Made by a program: the position numbers and the translations under genes. From Mycolicibacterium rhodesiae JS60 (GTDB lineage: Bacteria > Actinomycetota > Actinomycetes > Mycobacteriales > Mycobacteriaceae), in assembly GCA_000230935.2 (NCBI GenBank), contig AGIQ01000009.1, forward strand, positions 1 to 64,000: 64,000 nucleotides of DNA. Reading direction: 5' to 3'. Shown here in pieces: positions 52,396 through 61,763 of this stretch. Each line of letters starts with the position of its first letter. Within the stretch, counting starts at the first letter, position 1. The notes under the pieces were generated by a model, which was not told where the DNA came from, did not search any database, and was given only the letters and a program-made list of their open reading frames with translations.

Positions 52396-53448
52396 CTACT
52401 GGGAACCTACAACGCGGCGAATCTCCAGGTGGCCGGACGGCAGGCTCGACAGCTTGACTCGCTCATGGCGGTTAGGAGCCTCCACGACCAGGTCGGGCGA
52501 CACTGCCATCACGACGTGCTCGGGCCGCCCATTTTGCCAGTTGCACAAGATCAAATCGCCCGCACGAATGTTCGCGCGGCTCACGGGCGTGCCCGTATGT
52601 ACCAGGTCATACGTGGTGCGCGGGAGGCTCACTCCGGCCTTGCCGTAGGCCCACTGAGTCAGCCCCGAGCAGTCAAACGCATTAGGTCCCGTCGCGCCCC
52701 ACACATACGGCGCACCCAGTTTGGACTTCGCGAAGGCGACCGCCCGGTTGGCGCGGTCACTGCCGTTGCCGTCCCGGCCAAAGAGGTCAGAAGTGAGCTG
52801 ATCGGTGGCGTTGCGTGAGTTTTGGCCGTTGAGCATGCCGGGCAGTCTGGAGAACATACCCATGCCGGGGAATCCGCCGCCGCTACCGCCGCCCATGCCC
52901 ATCGAGGGCATTCCGCCACCGCCCCCCATGGCGCCACCCATCCCGCGGAACATGCCCGCCTGGGACGCCTGGCCGGCCTGGCGGTAGGCCAACGCCATCT
53001 GGCGCATTCGGGTGGCCAGCAGCTGATTTTGTGCCTTGGTGGAGTCGAGTTGACGCTGCATCGCGGCCAGCCGGTCATCCATGCTGGTCACCAGGGTCTT
53101 CACCCCGGCCGGTGAGCCGGTAGCCGGCGCGATCGCGGCCGCGGCGCTGGCCGCGCTCTGGCGCACACCGGTGGCCCCGGTGCGACCGTTCTGGCCTTCG
53201 GCGGCCCCGGCAGCCGAGGTGCCGTTGGTTTGGGCGTCGAGCCCGGTCACGGTGCCCCAGGTGCGTTTGTATCCGTCACCGGCGTTGCCCGCCCCGGTAC
53301 TTAAGGCCGAATCCGGCGGGGCGGCCGGCACACCAGGGCCCTGGCTCTGGACCGACCCCGGACCGCCAGCGGCGGGGAAAACGCCTTGGGCAGCGGCCAA
53401 CACCCGGTCAACCTGCGCGATATACGCGCCTACACCCGAGCCGCCCAC
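52396..53448 (-). CDS. NlpC/P60 peptidoglycan hydrolase of the transfer system
   Basis: A 350-aa protein. The N terminus YIAQVDRVLAAAQGVFP and a middle MDDRLAAMQRQLD helix are shared with the next protein. A Gly/Met-rich linker (about 165-210) leads to a C-terminal NlpC/P60 domain with Cys in FDCSGLTQWAYG (~259) and His in RPEHVVMAV (~309). It would cleave peptidoglycan cross-bridges, like VirB1-type hydrolases of T4SS. No classical signal peptide is seen, so export by the ESX system is an attractive possibility. Confidence 0.85.
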   Translation of the reverse strand: MGGSGVGAYIAQVDRVLAAAQGVFPAAGGPGSVQSQGPGVPAAPPDSALSTGAGNAGDGYKRTWGTVTGLDAQTNGTSAAGAAEGQNGRTGATGVRQSAASAAAAIAPATGSPAGVKTLVTSMDDRLAAMQRQLDSTKAQNQLLATRMRQMALAYRQAGQASQAGMFRGMGGAMGGGGGMPSMGMGGGSGGGFPGMGMFSRLPGMLNGQNSRNATDQLTSDLFGRDGNGSDRANRAVAFAKSKLGAPYVWGATGPNAFDCSGLTQWAYGKAGVSLPRTTYDLVHTGTPVSRANIRAGDLILCNWQNGRPEHVVMAVSPDLVVEAPNRHERVKLSSLPSGHLEIRRVVGSQ

Positions 53449-53516
53449 CCGCTCAAACTAAACCGACACCACCGGCCACAACCACGCCCCAAAAAACAGG
53501 ATTCAGAACCGCTGTA

Positions 53517-53996
53517 TCAGGCCTGGGACATGTCCGCCCCGTGCGCGGTGATCTTCTGCGCCGAGGCCTGCAACCGCTGTCGGGTCTGCTCGATGTGCTC
53601 CTGCATCGCCGCCAGCCGATCGTCCATCTGCGACACCAGCAGGACCAGGTTGTGCGGGTCGGGCCCCTCGGCCAGCACCGCGCGCGCCCCGGTCGCGGCG
53701 GTGTGCGAGATCGCCTTGGCCGACTCGTTCGCCTCCTGGGCGTGCCGGACAGCTTCGGCTACCGAGCCATGCAGAGCGTCACTCAACGCCACCGCGCGGG
53801 CGTCATTGCTGCGATAGCGAGCTGCAGCCTCGCCGGCTGCCGACGCCAGGCCGCTGTCCCCCTCGGGAAGGTCCCCACCCGATGGCGCCGCGCTGCGCTG
53901 CAGCTCGCCGCTGTCACTCTGCGCAGGGAACAGCGACACGGCCGCGGCAAGAATGCGGTCCACCTGCGCGACGTAGCTTTGCGCGGCGAAATCCAT
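53517..53996 (-). CDS. helical protein paired with the NlpC/P60 hydrolase
   Basis: From the ATG at 53996, 159 residues. The N terminus YVAQVDRILAAAVSLFP and the C-terminal MDDRLAAMQEHIEQTRQRL match modules of the hydrolase encoded 68 bases downstream, so the two share ancestry outside the catalytic domain. All-helical character suggests a chaperone-like or co-secreted partner. No catalytic motif. Confidence 0.72.
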   Translation of the reverse strand: MDFAAQSYVAQVDRILAAAVSLFPAQSDSGELQRSAAPSGGDLPEGDSGLASAAGEAAARYRSNDARAVALSDALHGSVAEAVRHAQEANESAKAISHTAATGARAVLAEGPDPHNLVLLVSQMDDRLAAMQEHIEQTRQRLQASAQKITAHGADMSQA

Positions 53997-54069
53997 ACCC
54001 GCAAGGATAAGCCTGCGCATTTAACCGGGCGGCTACGAGGGTCGCCTAGTCAGCCTAATTGCTCGCTCG

Positions 54070-54099
54070 CGCCGCCGGCCGCCGCGGCGGCCGGCGGCG
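54070..54099. repeat. 30-bp perfect palindrome of G and C only
   Basis: Every base pairs with its mirror position around 54084/54085 and all are G or C (the half-site begins CGCCGCCGGCCGCC). It lies just upstream of the 53517-53996 gene. It could be a cruciform, a protein-binding site or a bidirectional transcription terminator without a T tract. Confidence 0.85.
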
Positions 54100-54617
54100 G
54101 CGTGTAGGTTCCACTTCCAGATGGCGGATGCCGTCGCCTCTACCTGAGCCTTTCCAAAATTCCGCTCGGGATGGCGGACGCCGAATTCCATTTTTCGTGG
54201 CGGATCCTAGAACCACACGGTTGTCCAGATCTTGATCGTTTCCTGTAGAGAAACGCATTCCAGGCGACCGTCCGCCGACGTCACGAGCACCCACAAGTTC
54301 TTGGTACGTCACCGCGTTGGCCAGAGAAGAAGGTCTGGGTGCGTCGCTCCGTTGGTTCGGTATCCGATAAGACGTCCGTCATCTGCGATCGCGACGGTGA
54401 CTATCCCACGTGCAGCAGGAGGCGCGCCGCAACGACTGTCAGCAAGACCACCTTCGCCGCCGCCGGATCACCGAATTAAAGGTGCGCACCAGTCTCCCGA
54501 GACGGTGGAGACGCCAATTGACGACAAAGTGCTGCGCACATGCGGTGCGGTCGATACGTCGTGTGACGATTGCGCGCGAATAATGCACTGCGGCAGCTTG
54601 TTTCGGAACGATTCATA

Positions 54618-54633
54618 GATAATCTACATTATC
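54618..54633. promoter_or_regulatory. AT-rich inverted repeat GATAAT-CTAC-ATTATC
   Basis: A perfect 6+4+6 inverted repeat stands out in GC-rich surroundings. It resembles a dimeric regulator operator or a promoter element. No gene starts immediately next to it; the nearest recognisable one is xecD, which ends at 55015 on the opposite strand. Confidence 0.4.
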
Positions 54634-55014
54634 CATGAGGTATGGCGTTTTGCGGATCTCCGGCGACGTTCGCACCAAGGTCGATTCTCAGTGACAGGTC
54701 ACGTCGTGCGATTGCGCAGTCCTCCCGGGACTCGAAATCTGCTGCGTAAAATGCGCCTGGGTTCCATAAGAGTGACCGCTACTACTGGCGAACCCCTTCT
54801 CTGTCGAGGGAGACAGTTACCGCATCAAAGACTGAGACCTCGGCCGCGTCCCCGCCGTCACGGCCGGTGAACAAATGACCCCAGCTGGTCAAGATTTGCC
54901 CTGGTGGGCCCGGCGTACACCTATTGCGGGCCACACGCGTCGACCGCCACGAAGGCCGATTGGTCTTCCCGTCGTTTCCTTGCGACGGTAATTGGCAGGC
55001 GGCGGCGTCATATA

Positions 55015-55758
55015 TCAATGCACCGTCCATCCTCCATCGACAACCAACGTCTGTCCGGTCATGTAGCCAAGTCTGTCGCCTGCGAGGAGCGACGCGGCAT
55101 CGGCGATCTCACCGGGTTGCGCGACGCGCCCCATGGGAATATCGGACTCGATAGCAGATCTCAACTGGGGCTGATTGAGTCGCCAGTGCGTCATCGGGGT
55201 TTCAACCATTCCTGGGCAGATTGCATTGGCGCGAATGCCGTATTGCGCATAATCGAGGGCCACTGATCGGGTGAACTGAATCACCGCGCCCTTCGATGTC
55301 GTGTACGCGCAACGCCCCGGGAAGGCGACCATGCCAGCTACCGAGGCGATGGTGATTATGTGACCGGTTCCCTGCTTCATCATTTGCGGTAGAACAGCTC
55401 TCGTACACAGGAACGGCCCTCGAGCGTTAGTGGCGAGGACTCTTTCCCATTCAGCGACAGTCGTCAAGTGACACGCACCAGCATCCGCGGACCCACTTAT
55501 TCCCGCGTTGTTAACCAGTACGTCGATGCTTCCGAATCGCTGGTGCACCAAGCTCACCGCCTCCTCGACGCTGGCGTGATCGGTGACGTCGCCTTGTACC
55601 GACAATAAAGTCGGCATTGATTCGGCGGCAAGCGAAGCCGGCGGATCACCGAGATCGAAAGCCGCAACGAGCATCCCGTCTTCGACGAGTCGTGAGGTAA
55701 TAGCTGCACCGATTCCAGACAACCCACCCGTCACTAAGGCGACGCGACGTTCCGACAT
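55015..55758 (-). CDS. xecD: 2-(R)-hydroxypropyl-CoM dehydrogenase (SDR family)
   Basis: A 247-aa short-chain dehydrogenase from ATG 55758 (GGAG upstream). The cofactor motif TGGLSGIG is at 10-17 and NNAG at 83-86; the catalytic set is N111, S139, Y152 and K156. R149 and R193 sit exactly three positions before Arg152 and Arg196 of the Xanthobacter R-enzyme, which bind the CoM sulfonate, and surrounding blocks (VAFPGR-x-AYTTSKGAV; CPGM-x-ETPMT-x-WRL) match that enzyme. It oxidises 2-(R)-hydroxypropyl-CoM to 2-oxopropyl-CoM in epoxypropane metabolism. An S-specific or related SDR is less likely given the arginines. Confidence 0.85.
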   Translation of the reverse strand: MSERRVALVTGGLSGIGAAITSRLVEDGMLVAAFDLGDPPASLAAESMPTLLSVQGDVTDHASVEEAVSLVHQRFGSIDVLVNNAGISGSADAGACHLTTVAEWERVLATNARGPFLCTRAVLPQMMKQGTGHIITIASVAGMVAFPGRCAYTTSKGAVIQFTRSVALDYAQYGIRANAICPGMVETPMTHWRLNQPQLRSAIESDIPMGRVAQPGEIADAASLLAGDRLGYMTGQTLVVDGGWTVH

Positions 55759-55976
55759 CCACACACTCCATTCCCAATAGCGGACGTCCGCTCCCGAAGC
55801 GCCCGCATGTAAACGCTCAGAAACATCTGAGTTCGTCGGCACCGATTGTGTCGGCTCCGGTCGAATCCTGCGCAGTTTCTTCCGGAACTACCTGCTCAAT
55901 TTTCGACTGGAACCGACAGATTGAGCGTAACCCTGTTCCGATCGCTACCAGGTTGACCAAGGTCGTCCACGCCGCC

Positions 55977-56729
55977 TTATCCGAGCCCACTGCGGACTGA
56001 GGTTCCCCAGAAAAAGTGGACACGGTTAGCTTGATTGCTGACGTGCTCGTGAGGCGATCTCGGGAAGTCGATGGGTGAGTGAATTGCCCGGGTTTGATGC
56101 ACGCATCCCGAGCGAGCTTGACTGCCTCTGTCCGCATGCAGGATCGTGCCGGCTACCCCGCCGCCGCGAGTGAACACCGCGGCATCAACAGCTGCCTCGA
56201 CCAGCTCGGTGCGCATGTGATCGGCCAGCGACCAGCCCAGCACCCGCCGCGAGTGCTCGTCACGGATCGCGCACAGGTAGGCGTGCCCTTCGCCGCAGGT
56301 CAAATAGGTGATATCCGATGTCCAAACAGCGTCGGCGCGGCCCCGGTCGAAGTCGCGGCCGACCCGATCCGGCGGGAACGACGCCGTCGGGTCCACCACC
56401 GTGGTCTTGACCTTGAACGTGCGGGGACTGATGCCCTCGATGCCCATTTCCGCCACGATCGCCGCGACAGTGTTCTCCGAGACCGTGACGCCCGCGGCGT
56501 GCAGATCGGCGGTAATCCGCGGCGACCCGTACGTGCGTTTGGATGCCTGCCAGTGCGCGAGGATCTTCACCTCCAGGTCTCGGCGCTGCTGCTGACGCGC
56601 AGACAGCTCGCTGCGGCGTTGCCGGGCTGCCCACGCATAGAAACCCGACCGTGAAACACCGAGCAGCTGTGCAAGATTCGATACATCGTGGTCGGCGCAC
56701 TCCGCAGCGATGAGCTCGAAACGACTCAC
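55977..56729 (-). pseudogene. IS3-family OrfB, 3' part deleted
   Basis: The frame from ATG 56729 is a good IS3 OrfB up to the second catalytic Asp (WTSDITYL, then LHADRGSQ). It then runs into unrelated sequence (ARSGCVHQTRAIHS) and through the right inverted repeat to a stop outside the element. The segment carrying the catalytic Glu (roughly 100 codons) is absent, so the transposase is inactive. Confidence 0.85.
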
Positions 56730-57113
56730 CTGTGTTGCTGTGCCGCAAAGTACGCCGATACATTTTTCAGGAACGCGATATCACGATCTTTGTCGGCGAC
56801 CTCCGCGCGCAGCCGGGCCAATTCAGCCCGCTCACCCGCCGACAGGTCCCCATCGGGCGGCACTATGCGTGCGCCGGCGGCAGCCCCGTCCCGGATGCGT
56901 TCTGCAGCGACCCATTTCCGCAACAGGTTCTCATGCAGATTCAGCTCCCGGCCGACCTCGGCAACCGGCCGACCACCATCGATCACCCGCCGAGCGGCCT
57001 CCACCTTGAACTCCGCCGTAAACGGCCGACGAGTCCTGGACATACCCACATCCTCCCAGCGGAACCCCGTGCCCCGCTATCTCGGGGTGTCCACTGAAAC
57101 TGGGGAGGCTCAG
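55997..57113 (-). mobile_element. IS3-family element (type B), internally deleted, about 1.1 kb
   Basis: Inverted ends start CTGAGGTTCCCCAG (55997) and, on the other strand, CTGAGCCTCCCCAG (from 57113), continuing to AGTGGACAC. The element is shorter than the usual ~1.3 kb because the 3' third of orfB is missing. No target duplication is evident. It separates xecD from xecC. Confidence 0.82.
56726..57049 (-). CDS. IS3-family OrfA (type B)
   Basis: A 107-aa protein with an HTH_Tnp_1 domain (FTAEFKVEAARRVIDGG, LNLHENLLRKWV) and a C-terminal helix (DKDRDIAFLKNVSAYFA). Its stop overlaps the orfB start. Intact, but the partner OrfB is not. Confidence 0.88.
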   Translation of the reverse strand: MGMSRTRRPFTAEFKVEAARRVIDGGRPVAEVGRELNLHENLLRKWVAAERIRDGAAAGARIVPPDGDLSAGERAELARLRAEVADKDRDIAFLKNVSAYFAAQQHR

Positions 57114-57623
57114 ACCTCAACCAGCGCAAGCGGAGGGACAGCGACGGCGGATGATCGAGCGCGTGTCACCGGGCGAGCACCGTAGCGAGGAACTGGACCA
57201 TCTGGCCGCAGCACGAGACGCCGCTCCTGCGATGCTGCGATGCGCCAAAGACCTGAATCAGACTGCAGCGCAATGGTTGACTGATCCGCTGGTCACGTCA
57301 GCTTAGGCGCCGTCTACCCCCCCACGAGCTGACCCGCAACGGGCACACCGAATCGTTCGAGTCCCTGACTGGAAACACGCCTACAAGCACCACGGGCAAC
57401 TCGCGTCGCTGAGATGCGAACCCCTAGGCCCCACAACGCCTCCCGCTGTGCCCACCGATGAATAACCTTCGTTCGCCTTGGACCAAGTGATTGCGCCAGG
57501 ACGGACTAAGCATGGGCGATTCTTCGTCCGCCCGGGACAGTTTCAGGACGACATTTCCCGACAACGATTGAAGCGAGCATGCATTGATCTCCAGCGCCGG
57601 ACGTACCAAAAGGATGGGCTCTG
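57114..57623. other. 510-base region upstream of xecC; possible gene remnant
   Basis: No complete gene is clear. A 51-codon frame at 57151-57306 (MIERVSPGEHRSEELDHLAAA...) with coding-like composition continues upstream to the IS border, suggesting the 3' end of a gene cut by the insertion. The 57500-57610 stretch should hold the xecC promoter. Confidence 0.4.
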
Positions 57624-59189
57624 ATGGACCTGACCGAAACAGCCCTCACTATGGGCCAATGGGAGAAGTTAATCCACGCCGCCGAAACGGGGACGGTATC
57701 CGAGCCGCTTGAAAATGTGCATCGCGAGCGCGGCAACAACTTCGACGTGATATTCGTTGGCGGAGGTGCGGGCGGTCGGTTCGGCTCTGCTTACGCCAAG
57801 GCTCGTGGCCTCCGGCAACTGGTGATCGACAAGTGGCCATTTCTTGGCGGTTCCTGCCCACATCAGGCCTGCGTCCCACATCATCTCTTCTCCGAGGCTG
57901 CACGTGAGATCGACTACATGCGATGGAACTCGGACACGTTGTGGTTCCCCAAGTTCGAGGAAGAACGCGCCTCAATCGTCGACATGATCGCGCTGTTCAA
58001 GAGGGGCCGTAACAACGCGCACGCCTTCATGAACTGGCAGAGCAAAGAGCAGCTCGATATGGAATACATTGTCAATACCGAAGCAATCGTTATCGACAAA
58101 CACACCGTCGAGGTCAACGGCGAACGATTCAGCACACAAAATCTCGTACTCGCCACCGGGGCGCGGACCTACTTCCCGCCCGAAATCGGGGGGCTGGACA
58201 AGGCAGGCGTGTACGACTTCGAGTCCCTCATCGACCCAGGCTTGGACTACGAACCGACCAGGTGCGTGATCATTGGCGGATCCAAAGTCGCCATGGAATA
58301 TGGATCGTTCTTCCAGGCGACCGGCTGTCACACCACGATCCTCACTCGGAGCCCGCTGATGCGGACACGAAGTCTGCACCACGTGGACGAGGACCTGCGG
58401 ATCTATGTTGTCGACAATATGCGGCTCCGCGGCATCGACATCGTCGAAGGATGCGAACCGCTCGAGGTTCTTGGTGACGACCGAGCCGTAGCTGTGCGGG
58501 TCCGCTATGCCGACGGTACCGAGGAGGTCATCGAGACCGACTTCGTCTTTGTCGGGACCGGCGAACGACCCAACACCAAGCCCCTCGTGGACGCACTAGG
58601 CATCGAGATCGACGAGAAAGGCTTCGTCAAAGTCAATTCGCGGATGCAGACTTCCGTACACGGCGTGTATGCGATCGGCGACATCATCGGTTCGCCGATG
58701 GAGATGTTCAAGGCACGGAAATGCGGTATGACCGCTGCACGCAACATCTCGGGCGAGCCTTTCGAATTCGACTTCAGCCAGTTTCCCGACTTCCTGCACA
58801 CGACGTACGAGGTGACCTGGGTTGGATTGACCGAGGAAGAGGCACGGAACGAATACGGTGATATCTCTGTCATCCAAATGCCGCCTCAGGGAATACGCCA
58901 CGAGGAGTTGTCATTGCCGCTGTCGGAGGGCAGCATGCTCTACGCATTCACCCGCCCAGAACTCACGGGATTCCAGAAATGCATCTACGACAACAAGAGT
59001 CGTCGACTACTGGGCGCTCACCATTGCGGCTTCGGGGCGAAAGACGCGTTCCAGTACCTGGACTACCTGATCAAGAAGGGCATCACGATCGACGAGATGG
59101 GAGAGATGAATGAACTGTTCCTCAATCCCGAGCACTTCATCCAGCTTTCCCGGCTGCGGGCCGGCAACCCTGACCTACAAGACCTCTGA
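57624..59189 (+). CDS. xecC: 2-oxopropyl-CoM reductase/carboxylase (2-KPCC)
   Basis: A 521-aa flavoprotein disulfide oxidoreductase with AAAGGATGGG before the ATG. The FAD motif is VGGGAGGRFG (45-54) and the redox pair C78/C83 is in GGSCPHQACVPHH. The NADPH site is IIGGSKVAMEYG. The C-terminal FLNPEHFIQLSRLRAG places Phe499 and His504 at the positions of Phe501 and His506 of the Xanthobacter enzyme, the substitution that replaces the usual His-Glu dyad and favours carboxylation. It cleaves 2-oxopropyl-CoM and fixes CO2 to give acetoacetate and free CoM. Length matches the 523-aa reference. Confidence 0.93.
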   Translation: MDLTETALTMGQWEKLIHAAETGTVSEPLENVHRERGNNFDVIFVGGGAGGRFGSAYAKARGLRQLVIDKWPFLGGSCPHQACVPHHLFSEAAREIDYMRWNSDTLWFPKFEEERASIVDMIALFKRGRNNAHAFMNWQSKEQLDMEYIVNTEAIVIDKHTVEVNGERFSTQNLVLATGARTYFPPEIGGLDKAGVYDFESLIDPGLDYEPTRCVIIGGSKVAMEYGSFFQATGCHTTILTRSPLMRTRSLHHVDEDLRIYVVDNMRLRGIDIVEGCEPLEVLGDDRAVAVRVRYADGTEEVIETDFVFVGTGERPNTKPLVDALGIEIDEKGFVKVNSRMQTSVHGVYAIGDIIGSPMEMFKARKCGMTAARNISGEPFEFDFSQFPDFLHTTYEVTWVGLTEEEARNEYGDISVIQMPPQGIRHEELSLPLSEGSMLYAFTRPELTGFQKCIYDNKSRRLLGAHHCGFGAKDAFQYLDYLIKKGITIDEMGEMNELFLNPEHFIQLSRLRAGNPDLQDL

Positions 59190-59740
59190 CGGATAGAAGT
59201 TGTCGACTGGCCAGCGTGCCGCACGTTCACCCAGTCCCCGCGAACCACACCGCTGTCGAGCTGCACAATCGGCGAGTACAATAGCAAATGCAGTGCAATC
59301 GCCGTGCCGCGCCAAACCGACGACGGCCTCAATCGCGAACTAAAAGAGGTCTATCCGCATCCGCCGGTTATGCCTGTTAGTCATCCATCTCAGCCCCGGA
59401 TCGGACGTGGGGGGACTGCCCCGAGTTCAGTTGACTCGCGGGGTGTGAATTTCAGGCCGCGGGTGCGACCGGGGTGTGGAGCAGTTCGAACTCTATCGGG
59501 GTGAGTCTGCCGAGGGCGCGTTGGCGGCGGCGTCGGTGGTAGGTCCGCTCGATCCACGACACGATCGCCAGGCGCAGTTCGGCCCGGGTGGACCAGCGTC
59601 GCCGGTCGAGCACGTTGCGTTGCAGAAGGGCGAAGAACGACTCCATGGCGGCGTTGTCCCCGCACGCACCGACGCGGCCCATCGATCCGTGTAACCCGTT
59701 GTGCGACAGTACCTGGACGAAACTTCCGTGACCGAAATTG

Positions 59741-61185
59741 ACCAGGTTCAACCGGTCGAAGCAACACCCTGATAGTTAGGTGTGTCCGATGGTTCGCCGT
59801 CAGCAAGCAGCAGATCGCGCTATTCGTCGTGCAATGAGGTCGCCGGGGGCGCCACCGCATCAGCGTGAGACCGAGCGACTGTTCTGGATCGAGATCGCCA
59901 AAGGCTCGTTGCCGGCGGCGGCCGCGATCGCGGTCGGCGCGTCGCAGCCAGTTGGGCAGCGGTGGTTCCACAACGCTGGCGGGATGCCACCGTTCGATCT
60001 CACGCCACTGTCGGGACGCTACCTGTCTTTCCGTGAGCGCGAGGAGATCGCGCTGCTGAGGGCCCAAGGTGCCGGGGTGCGTCAGATCGCTCGGGAGATT
60101 GGTCGCGATCCCTCCACAGTCTCCCGCGAGTTGCGCCGCAATGCCGCCACTCGCGGATACACATCCGAATACCGCGCGTCGGTTGCGCAGTGGAAGGCCG
60201 AGCTGACGGCCAAGCGTCCGAAGATGGCCAAGCTGGTCACCAATCCGAGGCTGCATGCCCTATGTCCACGAACGGCTCTCAGGGCAGATCAGTAGACCCG
60301 ATGGTTCGATCGTGGCCGGGCCGCCGCGGTGGACCGGCAACAACAAACCGCACCGCAAGGACCGAGCATGGGTGCAAGCATGGAGCCCGGAGCAGATCGC
60401 CAACCGGATCAAGCTCGATTTCCCCGATGATAAGTCCATGCGTATCAGCCACGAGGCGATCTATCAGTCGCTCTACATCGAAGCCCGCGGCGCGCTCAAG
60501 TGTGAGCTGGTCTGGTGTCTTCGCACCGGGCGGGCGCTGCGCGCGCCACGAGAACGTTCCCTCCGCATGGCCTGGGCGCACGTCACACCCGAGACGCTGA
60601 TCAGCGAACACCCCGCAGAAGTCGCTGACCGTGCGGTTCCTGGGCACTGGGAAGGCGATCTCTTGATCGGGCTGGAGCGCTCTGCCATCGGAACAGTTGT
60701 CGAACGCACAACACGGTTCACCCCGCTCATCCACCTGCCCCGCGAACAAGGTTACCGGCACAAGCACACAATCAAGAACGGCCCAGCCTTGGCGGGCTAC
60801 GGCGCGATCACCATGAAAAATACACTCGCGGAGACGATGTCGACCTTGCCTGCTCAGCTGGCCCGGTCACTGACCTGGGACCGAGGCAAAGAGATGTCCG
60901 CACACGCCCAGTTCAACGTCGAGACGGGGATACCTGTGTTCTTCGCCGACCCACAATCACCATGGCAACGCGGCACCAACGAAAGCACCAATGGACTTTG
61001 ACGGCAGTACTTTCCGAAGGGCACCGACCTATCCCGATGGACCGCAGAAGACATCGAAGCGGTCGCTCACGCCCTCAACACCAGACCCCGCAAGACCCTC
61101 GGCTGGAAGACTCCGGCGGAGGCCTTCAACGACCAGTTACTCTTGCTCCAACAAGCCGGTGTTGCGACAACCGATTGAATCCGCC
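59741..61185 (+). mobile_element. IS30-family element nested in the IS3 element, 1445 bp
   Basis: Imperfect inverted ends contain GGTTCAACCGGT...GCAACACC and GATTCAATCGGT...GCAACACC. A 3-base direct repeat TTG flanks it (59738-59740 and 61186-61188). Excising the element with one TTG restores the IS3 OrfB reading GSQ-FRSRKF, which fixes the borders. Confidence 0.9.
59789..61178 (+). pseudogene. IS30-family transposase with a frameshift and a stop
   Basis: The frame begins MVRRQQAADRAIRR and includes the HTH_38 domain (REREEIALLRAQGAGVRQIAREIGRDPSTVSREL). At about 60258-60260 one extra C shifts the frame (RLHA, then YVHERLSG). An in-frame TGA at 60999-61001 interrupts NESTNGL before RQYFPKGTDLSRW. 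The DDE residues are visible in EGDLLIG, TWDRGKEM and GTNESTNG. The protein is inactive as written. Confidence 0.88.
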
Positions 61186-61763
61186 TTGGCTGCCCCTGTC
61201 GGAATCAACGATCGTCGCGACAGGTGAGCGAAGCGCCGCGGCGTGATCCAGGGCGGCCACCGCCAGCGAAGACTTCATTCGCGAGTCGATCGAGTAGCCC
61301 ACGATCCGGTTGGAGTGGACGTCTTTGATGGCGCAGAGGTGGAGCTTGCCTTCGTCGGTGCGGCGCTCGGTGATGTCGGCCAGCCAGACCTGGTTGGCGG
61401 CCTGGGCGCCGAACTGACGCTGAACGAGGTCGTCGTGGACCGGTGGCCCGGATCGACGGTTCAGTCCACGTTTCTTGGCGAAGATCGACCAGATGCGCTC
61501 CTGGGAACACAGCCGTGCGATGCGGTTTTCACCGGCGGTGATCCCGCGCGCGGGAAGTTCGTGGGCGATGAATCGGTAACCGAAGGCGGGGTCGTCGGCG
61601 TGGATGTCGCGGGCGGCGTTGATCAGGTGCGCATCGTCCCAATCACGCTGAGACAGCTGTGCTTCGCGCCATTTGTAGAACGCCTGAGTGGAGAATCCCA
61701 GGACCCGGCAGGTCACCGTGACGGGTATCCCGTCGGCGGCAAGGTCGAGGACCAGCGGGTATA

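Larger units (their letters stand above)
53997..55014. other. 1-kb region without a convincing gene; palindromes and repeats
   Basis: Open frames here have poor composition and no recognisable motif. Visible structure: a 30-base perfect GC palindrome (54070-54099), three short TGGCGGA-containing repeats at about 54110-54208, and an AT-rich inverted repeat at 54618-54633. The region separates the transfer-related pair from the catabolic genes and could be a junction of two mosaic blocks. Confidence 0.5.

Noticed and set aside
54070..54099. Calling the GC palindrome a classical rho-independent terminator
   Set aside because: There is no T tract on either side and it lies upstream of, not after, the nearest minus-strand gene.
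54232..54618. 128-aa open frame in the 1-kb gap
   Set aside because: Composition is irregular, no ribosome binding site or motif is visible, and it does not fit neighbouring operons.
54782..55030. 82-aa minus-strand frame downstream of xecD
   Set aside because: It overlaps the xecD 3' end, has no family resemblance and looks like chance coding.
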